A stretch of DNA of 22,048 bases from Selenomonadaceae bacterium (GTDB taxonomy: Bacteria > Bacillota > Negativicutes > Selenomonadales > Selenomonadaceae): contig JAEERZ010000008.1 in assembly GCA_016286075.1 (NCBI GenBank), positions 1 to 22,048 on the forward strand. The letters are read 5' to 3'. The notes under the pieces were generated by a model, which saw only the letters and a list, made by a program, of their open reading frames with translations, was not told the origin of the DNA and searched no databases. Shown piece after piece: positions 7,981 to 15,385 of this stretch; the first letter of the stretch is position 1, and each line of letters starts with the position of its first letter. Made by a program: the position numbers and the translations under genes.

Positions 7981-9304
7981 GGTGCGCGGCGCAGCAGTTA
8001 AAGTCCTTTTAGCTGTCCACGATGATGGAGCGTATGCAAATATTGCGTTGACAGAGGTTTTCAAGAAATATCATTTTACCGGACAAGAACGACGATTTTT
8101 AACGGAACTGGTTTATGGTGCCGTTAAAGCAGGAGAAACGTTGGATTGGATTATTCAGCGTTATGCCAAACGACCGATTGGTAAAATGACGCCTGCTGTT
8201 CGAGCTATTTTACGGCTGGGGATGTTCCAGCTCTTTTTTTTGGATCGAATTCCCGCTTCGGCTGTTTGCAATGAGTCAACGGAATTGGCAAAAAGATTTG
8301 GACATATTGGAACGGTAAAATTTGTCAACGCCGTTCTCAGATCGGCAGTACGCGAACCTGAACGGGCATTTCCTGCAGAAGATGATACGCCCGAATATCT
8401 TTCTATCAAGTTACAGCATCCTGTGTGGTTGATTCGCCGTTGGCTGCATGTTTTTGGCCGTGAGGAAACGGAAAAGCTCTGTGTTTTTAATAATACGCCG
8501 GCAATTCTTTCGCTTCGAACCAATCTGCTGCGCACTGACAGGGATAGTTTGTTGACTTTGTTGCGTAAGGAAGGTGCAGAAGCACATGCGTCTGAATGGG
8601 CGCCGGAAGGCATAATATGTACAAAACACGGCGCGCTTGAAGAGTTGGATGCATTACAGAAAGGATTATTCCAGGTTCAAGATGAAAGTTCAATGCAGGT
8701 TGCGCACGTACTTGACCCTCATCCCGGAGAATTCCTGATTGATTTGTGCAGTGCTCCCGGAGGAAAAACAACGCATTTGGCCGAACGCATGAATAATCAA
8801 GGGCGTATTTTAGCATTGGATATTTATGACGCTAAACTAAAACGTGTTGAAGAAAATGCAAAACGTTTAGGAATTTCTATTATCCAAACGCAGTGTATGG
8901 ACGCGCGGGAAATAGGGGAAAACTTTTTCGGACAAGCTGATCGTGTCCTTGCGGACGTTCCTTGTTCCGGATTAGGCGTGTTACGCAGACGTCCGGATGC
9001 ACGCTGGAAAAAAAACGAGGAAGAAATAAGTCAATTACCAATTATACAGCGGGCAATTTTAAGAAGCGCCGCGCATGTCGTAAAACCCGGAGGAATCATT
9101 GTATATAGTACTTGTACAATTGAACCTGATGAAAATGAAAGCGTAGTGCGTTCCTTTTTGGATACGCACGAGGGATTCCATTTGGAATCAGCGGGGGCAT
9201 ATCTTCCTTTGAAACCGTCAAGCCATGACATGGTACAGTTTTACCCTCAGCGCGATGGAATCGACGGTTTTTTTATAGCGCGAATTCGGAGAGACAAGGG
9301 GTAA
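7973..9304 (+). CDS. rsmB: 16S rRNA (cytosine-967-C5)-methyltransferase
   Basis: Methylates C967 of 16S rRNA using S-adenosylmethionine. The protein has about 443 residues. The N-terminal RNA-binding NusB-like domain covers about 1-140 (RRFLTELVYGAVK). The Rossmann methyltransferase domain follows, with DLCSAPGGKTTHLAE for cofactor binding, DVPCSGLGVLRRRPD with Cys331, and STCTIEPDENE with the nucleophile Cys381. I take ATG 7973, which follows GGAGG at normal spacing and matches family N termini (MDKVRGAAV). An in-frame ATG at 7943 would add ten residues within the upstream gene. Four bases separate the stop from rlmN, so two rRNA-modifying enzymes are made together. Confidence 0.96.
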   Translation: MDKVRGAAVKVLLAVHDDGAYANIALTEVFKKYHFTGQERRFLTELVYGAVKAGETLDWIIQRYAKRPIGKMTPAVRAILRLGMFQLFFLDRIPASAVCNESTELAKRFGHIGTVKFVNAVLRSAVREPERAFPAEDDTPEYLSIKLQHPVWLIRRWLHVFGREETEKLCVFNNTPAILSLRTNLLRTDRDSLLTLLRKEGAEAHASEWAPEGIICTKHGALEELDALQKGLFQVQDESSMQVAHVLDPHPGEFLIDLCSAPGGKTTHLAERMNNQGRILALDIYDAKLKRVEENAKRLGISIIQTQCMDAREIGENFFGQADRVLADVPCSGLGVLRRRPDARWKKNEEEISQLPIIQRAILRSAAHVVKPGGIIVYSTCTIEPDENESVVRSFLDTHEGFHLESAGAYLPLKPSSHDMVQFYPQRDGIDGFFIARIRRDKG

Positions 9305-9308
9305 GCGT

Positions 9309-10367
9309 ATGGAAAATATATTCGGTCTAACAATTCAGGAGATAGACAAGCGTTGTCATGAATTGCAAATGCCGTCGTACCGTTCCAAGCAAATTGCCGA
9401 CTGGATATATCACAAAAGCGCAAATTCCTTTGAAGGGATGAACAATCTACCGAAAGATTTGCGCATTGCGCTCGCCGCACAATTTTCCATTCTAAAAGCC
9501 GAGTGTATTAAGCAATGGGATTCAACAGACGGCGTTACCACGAAATTTCTTTTGCGATTTTTTGATGGCGTGACGGTTGAAACCGTGTTAATGCGACAAC
9601 CGTATGGAAATAGCGTATGCATATCAACACAGGCCGGATGTGCAATGGGATGCGCATTTTGCGCCTCTACTTTGCATGGAGTGACGCGAAATCTTACGAC
9701 AGGAGAAATGCTTGCCGAGGTCTTTTGGGTCAATGATTATTTACATATAAAAAACCAAAAAGTAGATACTATGGTGCTTATGGGTTCAGGCGAACCCATG
9801 ATGAATTACGACAACGTGCTTGGTTTTTTGCGTCTAATCCACGAAAAATATTGTTTGAATTTCGGTTATCGCAATATAACGATTTCTACTTCCGGCGTCA
9901 TTCCCGGAATTAAACGTTTAGAAAAAGAGGACTTGCCGATTACTTTATCGATTTCTCTTCATGCGGCAAATGACAATTTGCGATCGGAACTAATGCCGAT
10001 TAATAAAAAATATCCAATACATGACGTGATTGCGGCAGGAAAAGCATACAGCGAAACAACCAGACGCCGCGTAACATATGAATATATATTGATTCATGAC
10101 GTTAATGATACGGATAAAGACGCTTATGATTTAGCGAATTTATTGCGCGGTCAAATGGCAAACGTTAATCTCATTCCAATCAATCCGGTCAGAGAGCGGA
10201 ATTGGAAACGGCCTCCCAAAGAGAGAGTGGGGGAGTTTTTAAATATTTTAGAAAAAATGCATATTCCAACGACTGTCAGGCGTGAAATGGGAACCGACAT
10301 ACAAGCGGCATGCGGACAATTACGCAATCAATATGAATGTGGCATAGAAAGGGAATTCTTTGACTAA
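9309..10367 (+). CDS. rlmN: Dual-specificity 23S rRNA/tRNA adenine-C2 methyltransferase (radical SAM)
   Basis: Makes 2-methyladenosine at A2503 of 23S rRNA and, in characterised members, at A37 of some tRNAs. The 352 residues contain the radical-SAM cluster motif Cys111-x3-Cys115-x2-Cys118 (GCAMGCAFCAST), the SAM-binding GSGEPM region, SISLHAAND, and the methyl-carrying/catalytic Cys335 in AACGQLR. The N-terminal accessory domain (Y-R-S-K-Q-I-A-D-W-I) and length are normal. ATG 9309 follows AAGGGG. The last bases carry the -35 element of the next transcription unit. Distinguished from Cfr by context and by close match to the RlmN pattern, though that is by eye. Confidence 0.96.
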   Translation: MENIFGLTIQEIDKRCHELQMPSYRSKQIADWIYHKSANSFEGMNNLPKDLRIALAAQFSILKAECIKQWDSTDGVTTKFLLRFFDGVTVETVLMRQPYGNSVCISTQAGCAMGCAFCASTLHGVTRNLTTGEMLAEVFWVNDYLHIKNQKVDTMVLMGSGEPMMNYDNVLGFLRLIHEKYCLNFGYRNITISTSGVIPGIKRLEKEDLPITLSISLHAANDNLRSELMPINKKYPIHDVIAAGKAYSETTRRRVTYEYILIHDVNDTDKDAYDLANLLRGQMANVNLIPINPVRERNWKRPPKERVGEFLNILEKMHIPTTVRREMGTDIQAACGQLRNQYECGIEREFFD

Positions 10368-10388
10368 TATGGTTTTGAGCCGTATAAT
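10360..10388 (+). promoter_or_regulatory. Promoter of the FHA-phosphatase-kinase block
   Basis: TTGACT (10360-10365), a 17-base spacer and TATAAT (10383-10388) form one of the best consensus matches in the window. The -35 overlaps the rlmN stop codon. The predicted transcript would have a leader of about 115 bases before the FHA gene. No terminator is visible after rlmN, so read-through from the def operon is also possible. Confidence 0.75.
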
Positions 10389-10509
10389 AAAAAGGAATAT
10401 GATTAATTTTCATATACACCTGCGTTTCGGATGTAAGAGTGTTTGATTACGATATTTTCTATTTAATTAATATAGTTGTTTTGAAAGTTCAATTAGGAGG
10501 GATTCGGTA

Positions 10510-11247
10510 ATGCTCAATCGTTTAGAATCCTTTTTTAAAAAGAATATAGCAAGCTTGTTTCATCGCGGTTTTTCAAATGAACTGGAACCTTCAGAACTGC
10601 GAAATGCTTTGGAAAATGAAATCAAAGAGCGTCGCAAGCATACTCGAAATGGATATATTGTGCCTAATACATATGAAATACAACTTAGTACGGAAGATTA
10701 TCAACGATTGTCCTCGGCGCGATTCATGGAGGATATGACGGTTTCTATTGAAAAGACATTAATTCAATCCGATAGCTTTATGGATGGGGTATTGTCTCTT
10801 CGATTACGCGAGGACAATGATTTTACCAAAGGAACTTTTGCAATATCTTCTCTTTATGAGGATACCAAACCGACAACGGTAGCGGATACGGAATCCAACA
10901 CATTAGTGCTTTCTCATTCTGATTTTACTTTGCCGCTTAACCTTCCGCCGGTGCGCCGGTTAGCGTCTTTGCGCGTTGTTCGAGGAATAGACGCAAAAGC
11001 ATATCTCGAAATCGGGGAAAGAAAAGTTTATCTGGGGCGACGAGAGCAAAATGATTTGATTTTGACGGACCTTAATGTATCTCGGCTCCATGCTTCGATT
11101 GACTACGAACGTCACCGTCACATTATTCATGATGCAGGAAGTCTTAACGGATTGTTTGTCAATGGCGAACGAATGTCGGATGCGTGTTTATTGCCGGGAG
11201 ATGAAATCGGTCTCGGAAATACGTTGCTGCGTTATGAAGTCATTTGA
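10510..11247 (+). CDS. DUF3662 and FHA domain protein (FhaA-like)
   Basis: A 245-residue adaptor with the same arrangement as mycobacterial FhaA but shorter. Residues 1-105 match DUF3662 (LESFFKKNIASLFHRGF, ELRNALENEI, YIVPNTYEIQLS). A linker at about 117-135 is rich in threonine and acidic residues (EDTKPTTVADTESNTLV). The C-terminal FHA domain (about 155-245) has the phosphothreonine-binding signature: Gly176-Arg177, then SRLHAS and SLNGLFVNG. FHA domains bind phosphothreonine peptides, here presumably made by the kinase two genes downstream. In Mycobacterium, FhaA takes part in wall-synthesis control with PknB and MviN; whether that holds here is inference. The start follows TTAGGAGGG. It has no membrane segment. 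Confidence 0.9.
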   Translation: MLNRLESFFKKNIASLFHRGFSNELEPSELRNALENEIKERRKHTRNGYIVPNTYEIQLSTEDYQRLSSARFMEDMTVSIEKTLIQSDSFMDGVLSLRLREDNDFTKGTFAISSLYEDTKPTTVADTESNTLVLSHSDFTLPLNLPPVRRLASLRVVRGIDAKAYLEIGERKVYLGRREQNDLILTDLNVSRLHASIDYERHRHIIHDAGSLNGLFVNGERMSDACLLPGDEIGLGNTLLRYEVI

Positions 11248-11301
11248 TGGATACATTATTAATGGGATGTATTGATAATTAACTTCTGAATTTATTCATG
11301 C

Positions 11302-11346
11302 ACCTATGATAAACAGATATGTATTGTTTACAACTTAATCATAGGT
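11302..11346 (+). repeat. Inverted repeat / bulged hairpin before the phosphatase gene
   Basis: ACCTATGAT (11302-11310) and ATCATAGGT (11338-11346) are perfect inverted copies. Inside them AAACA (11311-11315) pairs with TGTTT (11325-11329). As RNA this gives a 14-pair stem with an eight-base bulge on the 3' side and a nine-base loop, ending six bases before the AAGGAGGTGA ribosome-binding site. There is no following T tract, so it is not a terminator. Its role is unknown. Confidence 0.6.
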
Positions 11347-11367
11347 TTGTTGAAGGAGGTGACGCGT

Positions 11368-12069
11368 ATGGCTAAGGTCTACTTGGCAACCGATATAGGT
11401 CCTCGGAGAGATTTGAATGAGGACGTCGTAGCAGAACTGGGCAATGAAACATACGTAGTCGCCGATGGTATGGGCGGATATGCGGCAGGAGAAGTTGCAA
11501 GCCGTATTTTAGTAGATACCGTCAAGGCAGAATTAGCGCAAAAAGAGCATATTGATGAAGATACATTAAAGAATGCATTGCTTTTGGCAAATACAGCCAT
11601 ATTGCAGACAGTAAGCGACCATCCCAAGTATGCGGGAATGGGAACGACGGCGACGATTTTTCATCGTGAAGGCCAAAATATTGTTTGGGCACATGTTGGC
11701 GACAGCAGATTATATCTTCTTCACGAAAAATTTTTAAAACAGATTACACACGACCATTCATTGGTTTCTGATCTCGTGGATAATGGATCTATAACGCCGG
11801 AAGAAGCTCGACAACATCCAAAACGCAATGTCATTACCCGGGCTGTTGGAGTAACGGCGGATCTTGTCGTTGATACCGGCGTTTTTTCAGTGCATGACGG
11901 CGATATTTTGATGCTGTCCAGCGACGGTTTGACCTCCGTTGTTTCGGATGAAGAAATCTGTAAGATGCTACTTGATTCGTCTGAAGACAATATAGCGGAT
12001 TCTTTGGTTAAGTATGCTATTTCTGCTGGGAGTCATGATAATATCAGCGTAATAGTGGTACGGATATAA
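11368..12069 (+). CDS. PP2C-type serine/threonine phosphatase
   Basis: Metal-dependent phosphatase of the Stp/PrpC family, the usual partner that reverses PASTA-kinase phosphorylation. The 233 residues show the family motifs in order: RDLNED, VVADGMGGYAAGE, GMGTTATI, HVGDSRLYLL, ITRAVG, LSSDGLTSVV and SHDNISVIVV. The aspartates in ADGMGG, SSDGL and HDN are the expected metal ligands. ATG 11368 is certain from the perfect AAGGAGGTGA five bases before it. No membrane segment, so it acts in the cytoplasm. It lies between the FHA adaptor and the kinase gene. Confidence 0.96.
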   Translation: MAKVYLATDIGPRRDLNEDVVAELGNETYVVADGMGGYAAGEVASRILVDTVKAELAQKEHIDEDTLKNALLLANTAILQTVSDHPKYAGMGTTATIFHREGQNIVWAHVGDSRLYLLHEKFLKQITHDHSLVSDLVDNGSITPEEARQHPKRNVITRAVGVTADLVVDTGVFSVHDGDILMLSSDGLTSVVSDEEICKMLLDSSEDNIADSLVKYAISAGSHDNISVIVVRI

Positions 12070-12094
12070 GAAATAGAGTTGTAAATTATCGTAA

Positions 12095-12119
12095 ATTGTC
12101 AATAATTTGTTATGACAAT
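12095..12119 (+). promoter_or_regulatory. Small hairpin upstream of the kinase gene
   Basis: ATTGTC (12095-12100) pairs with GACAAT (12114-12119). ATAA/TTAT continues the stem past one bulged A to a TTTG loop. It ends 10 bases before the GGAGGG of pknB. A 10-base tandem, GTAAATTATC then GTAAATTGTC (12081-12100), overlaps its left arm. A weak promoter reading (TTGTAA, 16 bases, AATAAT) covers the same bases. The significance of these elements is unproven. Confidence 0.4.
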
Positions 12120-12142
12120 GGAGCCTGTTGGAGGGACGCAAG

Positions 12143-13897
12143 GTGGAATACGGCATTTTAGATCACCGCTATGAACTCCTTGAACATATCGGCGGCGGCG
12201 GAATGGCCGACGTATATAAAGCCCATGACGCGATACTCGATCGCATGGTGGCGGTTAAGATTCTTCATGCCCAGCTTGCCAACGACGAGGAATTTTTAGA
12301 GAAATTCCGGCTGGAGGCAAAGGGCGCGGCACGGCTGTCGCACCCCAATATCGTCGGCATATACGACGTCGGTCACGACGCAGACAAATATTATATCGTG
12401 ATGGAGTATATTGCTGGTGAGACGCTGAAGAAAAAAGTGCAGCGGGAAGGCTGCCTTTCCGTGGAAGAGTCTCTCCGTATTGCAAAGGAGATTGCGCGCG
12501 CCCTTCGGGAAGCGCATGCGAACAATCTCGTGCACTGTGATATCAAGCCTCACAATATTCTCGTCACGCCAGATGGCCGTGTGAAGGTGGCGGATTTCGG
12601 GATTGCCCGCGCCGTCACTTCCTCGACGATGACGTACAATGGAAATGTCGTAGGATCTGTGCATTATTTCTCGCCGGAACAGGCGAAAGGCACGAAGATA
12701 ACGCCGAAATCGGATGTCTATTCCTTGGGCGTCGTCCTTTACGAAATGCTGACTGGAGAGCTTCCTTTTACCGGAGAGACGACGGTGAGCATCGCTCTGA
12801 AGCACTTACAGGAAGAGCCGAAACCAATCTGCCAGCACAACCATCAATTGCCGCCGATGGTCGAGGCCATCGTACAAAAAGCAATGGCGAAGGAACCGGA
12901 GGATCGACCGAACAGCGACGAACTGATTGAGGATATTCAGCATACGGAGCGATTCCTCGGCTTTGAGGGCGGCTTCGAGACGGGAGATACAAGCGATCCA
13001 TTTGCGACTCGCCTTATGCCGCGCGTCGACGTGGACGGAATGCAAGAGGAACCCGAAGAAGAAGCAACTTCGAAAGCAGTTCCTTTCTACAAATCAAAAA
13101 TATTTATCGTCGCCGCGACAGTCATAGTCTTTCTTGGTTTTGCGGTAGGTGCGTTTTTGGCCTTTGGAAAATTTTGGAGCATGGCCGAAGTGCAGGTGCC
13201 CGACGTCAAGGCCCGTCCGATGGCGCTCGCAAAACAATTGATTGAGACCGCGAATCTTCGAGTCAAAGTCGTCGAGCAATTCGACGCGGAGGTGGCCGCC
13301 GGGCAGGTTATCTCCCAGACACCGGATGCGGGAACAACAGTAAAAGAACAGCGCGTCGTTACGATTTACGTCAGTAAGGGCGGCGAAGATCTCACCATGC
13401 CAAATCTGAAGGGCCTGTCCCGTTTATCAGCTGAAGACAAGCTCAAGAAAATGGGGCTGACGATTGGCAGCGTTTATGAAAAAGTGTCGGATCAAGAAGT
13501 CTGGACAGTATTGGATCAGGAACCTGCGTCTGGGAAAAAGATACAAAAAGGACAGACTGTCGATTTGACAATCAGTAAAGGGAAACAGATTAAGCTTGTC
13601 AACGTTCCCGATTTCACTGGGGGAACGCTGGACGCCGCGAAAGACCGTCTCAAGCAGCTCAAGTTGTCGCTTGGATCGGTAACGCGGGAAAAGAGCCGTC
13701 AAGCTTCGGGCACGATTCTGCATCAGACGCCCAGCGCCGGGACAGAGGTTGACGAGGGTACCACCATTGATTTCGTGCTCGCGGAGCCGATGGGACCAAG
13801 CAATCCGCCGTCCCCCGGGAAAAAAGAGGACACGGGAAAGACCGACGAGGGCGGATCAAAACCGCCCAGCAGGACAAACGAGACGGGGAAAAAGTAG
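12143..13897 (+). CDS. pknB: PASTA-domain serine/threonine protein kinase
   Basis: Membrane kinase of the PknB/PrkC/Stk family that senses wall fragments through PASTA repeats and phosphorylates cytoplasmic targets. GTG 12143 follows GGAGGG at seven bases; an in-frame TTG at 12128 would overlap that site. Product about 584 residues. Kinase domain 1-270: glycine loop GGGGMADVY, Lys39 in VAVKIL, catalytic HCDIKPHN (131-138), DFG at 151-153, FSPEQAKG for the APE region. One membrane segment at about 320-343, then three PASTA repeats (about 347-413, 416-483, 487-552) and a Pro/Gly/Lys-rich tail. Oddity: HCD replaces the usual HRD, making it a non-RD kinase. Base composition rises abruptly at this gene. 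In many Firmicutes rsgA follows; here rpe does. Confidence 0.96.
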   Translation: MEYGILDHRYELLEHIGGGGMADVYKAHDAILDRMVAVKILHAQLANDEEFLEKFRLEAKGAARLSHPNIVGIYDVGHDADKYYIVMEYIAGETLKKKVQREGCLSVEESLRIAKEIARALREAHANNLVHCDIKPHNILVTPDGRVKVADFGIARAVTSSTMTYNGNVVGSVHYFSPEQAKGTKITPKSDVYSLGVVLYEMLTGELPFTGETTVSIALKHLQEEPKPICQHNHQLPPMVEAIVQKAMAKEPEDRPNSDELIEDIQHTERFLGFEGGFETGDTSDPFATRLMPRVDVDGMQEEPEEEATSKAVPFYKSKIFIVAATVIVFLGFAVGAFLAFGKFWSMAEVQVPDVKARPMALAKQLIETANLRVKVVEQFDAEVAAGQVISQTPDAGTTVKEQRVVTIYVSKGGEDLTMPNLKGLSRLSAEDKLKKMGLTIGSVYEKVSDQEVWTVLDQEPASGKKIQKGQTVDLTISKGKQIKLVNVPDFTGGTLDAAKDRLKQLKLSLGSVTREKSRQASGTILHQTPSAGTEVDEGTTIDFVLAEPMGPSNPPSPGKKEDTGKTDEGGSKPPSRTNETGKK

Positions 13898-13930
13898 CGC
13901 GTCGACAAACGCAAAAGAAGGAGAACGATT

Positions 13931-14578
13931 ATGCTGAAAATAGCCCCTTCGATTCTTTCGGCGGATTTTGCTGCGCTGGGCTCGGATGTTGAGCGCGTGG
14001 ATACGGCGGGAGCTGATTATATTCACATCGACGTGATGGACGGTCAGTTCGTCCCACGCATCACCATCGGATCGGATGTGGTCAAAGCGCTTCGTCGACA
14101 CACGAAAAAGACCTTCGACGTGCATTTGATGGTGGAGCGGCCGGAAAACCAGATTGACTCTTTCGCCGACGCGGGAGCGGACATAATTTCATTTCATGTG
14201 GAGGCGGCGCAGCATGGTCATCGCATCGTGCAGGCTATCCACGGGCGCGGACTGAAGGCGGCAATCGCTTTGAATCCGGGGACCCCTGCCGTAATGGCGG
14301 AGCCTTTCATGGAAGAGGTGGATATGATTCTCGTCATGACGGTAAACCCGGGATTTGGAGGGCAAAAGTTCATTCCTTCGACGCTCAAAAAAATTCGTCA
14401 GATTCGTGAAATGATTATTGCTTCCGGCAGGTCGATAGAATTGGAAGTAGACGGCGGTGTCAACGCAGATACAGCGAAGCTTGTGGTCGACGCGGGGGCT
14501 GATGTGCTGGTGGCGGGCTCGGCGGTATTCGGGGCAAAGGACCTGGCCGGGGCAATCCGTTCGATCCGTGTCGTTTAA
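13931..14578 (+). CDS. rpe: Ribulose-phosphate 3-epimerase
   Basis: Interconverts ribulose 5-phosphate and xylulose 5-phosphate in the pentose phosphate pathway. The 215-residue TIM-barrel begins MLKIAPSILSADFAAL. It shows IHIDVMDGQFVP (metal ligands His and catalytic Asp), FDVHLMVERP, MTVNPGFGGQKF, and LEVDGGVN with the second catalytic Asp, then VAGSAVFG for phosphate binding. Length is normal. ATG 13931 follows AAGAAGGAG. It lies 33 bases after the kinase stop. The pknB-rpe proximity is a trace of the common pknB-rsgA-rpe order with rsgA missing. Confidence 0.97.
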   Translation: MLKIAPSILSADFAALGSDVERVDTAGADYIHIDVMDGQFVPRITIGSDVVKALRRHTKKTFDVHLMVERPENQIDSFADAGADIISFHVEAAQHGHRIVQAIHGRGLKAAIALNPGTPAVMAEPFMEEVDMILVMTVNPGFGGQKFIPSTLKKIRQIREMIIASGRSIELEVDGGVNADTAKLVVDAGADVLVAGSAVFGAKDLAGAIRSIRVV

Positions 14579-14596
14579 TAAATGGAGGATAATTAC

Positions 14597-15385
14597 TTGG
14601 AGGATATACAAAGCAGCGTCGATTTACGGGGAATCGAGATTCAGCATGTCGGTGTGCGCGAAATTCATCTTCCGTTCCAGATTCGGACGAAAGAAGGGGA
14701 TTTCCAACAGGTATTGGCTCGGATTTGCTTTACGGTCTCGCTTCCGCAGGAATACAAGGGGACGCATATGAGCCGCTTCATGGAAATCCTGAATCAATGG
14801 AGCGCGCGGCCCATTGCCGAGCCGGAGATGGAAGCGATCCTGGACGAGGCGATGGATCGGCTTTCCGCCGCCTCTGCTAATATTGAAATACGCTTCAAAT
14901 ATTTTATCAAGAAGGTTGCGCCGGTCAGCGGCAAGGCGTCGTTCCTCGACCTTGACTGCTGTTTTTATGGCAGTAAGGAAAAGGATAAGGGGTTCGTGTT
15001 CGAATTGGGCGTCGACGTGCCGTCTACGTCGCTTTGCCCCTGCAGCAAATCCATATCGCAGTATGGAGCGCACAACCAAAGGGGCATTATGCGCGCGCGG
15101 GTTCGTTTCCGGGAAGGCTGCGAATGCATCTATATCGAGGATTTGGCCGACCTGATGGAGCGGCAGGCTTCTTGCCCGCTGTATCCGCTGCTCAAGCGCG
15201 AGGACGAAAAATATGTGACTGAGCGCGCCTATGAAAATCCGAAATTCGTCGAGGATATGCTTCGCGACCTGGTGATTGCGTTCCGGGAACTGACAGGGCT
15301 GGAATGGTTTTCGCTCTCCTGCGAGAATTATGAGTCAATCCACAATCACAACGCGTACGCCAGCTATGAGGAATGGGTGAAATGA
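14597..15385 (+). CDS. folE2: GTP cyclohydrolase FolE2 (type IB)
   Basis: Converts GTP to 7,8-dihydroneopterin triphosphate, the first step of folate and, in many bacteria, of queuosine precursor synthesis. It is the metal-flexible alternative to zinc-dependent FolE. Family signatures are STSLCPCSKSISQYGAHNQR (with the conserved active-site Cys) and ASCPLYPLLKREDEK; the N terminus has DVQSS-like DIQSSVDLRGI. I prefer TTG 14597, which has GGAGG (14584-14588) eight bases before it, giving about 262 residues. An in-frame ATG at 14582 overlaps that ribosome-binding site and has none of its own. The stop overlaps the next start (ATGA). No folE homologue is in the window. Confidence 0.93.
   Translation: MEDIQSSVDLRGIEIQHVGVREIHLPFQIRTKEGDFQQVLARICFTVSLPQEYKGTHMSRFMEILNQWSARPIAEPEMEAILDEAMDRLSAASANIEIRFKYFIKKVAPVSGKASFLDLDCCFYGSKEKDKGFVFELGVDVPSTSLCPCSKSISQYGAHNQRGIMRARVRFREGCECIYIEDLADLMERQASCPLYPLLKREDEKYVTERAYENPKFVEDMLRDLVIAFRELTGLEWFSLSCENYESIHNHNAYASYEEWVK

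Noticed and set aside
12296..12805. Minus-strand open frame of 169 codons within pknB
   Set aside because: Antisense to the conserved kinase domain; its sequence is basic and low in pattern, with no start signal.
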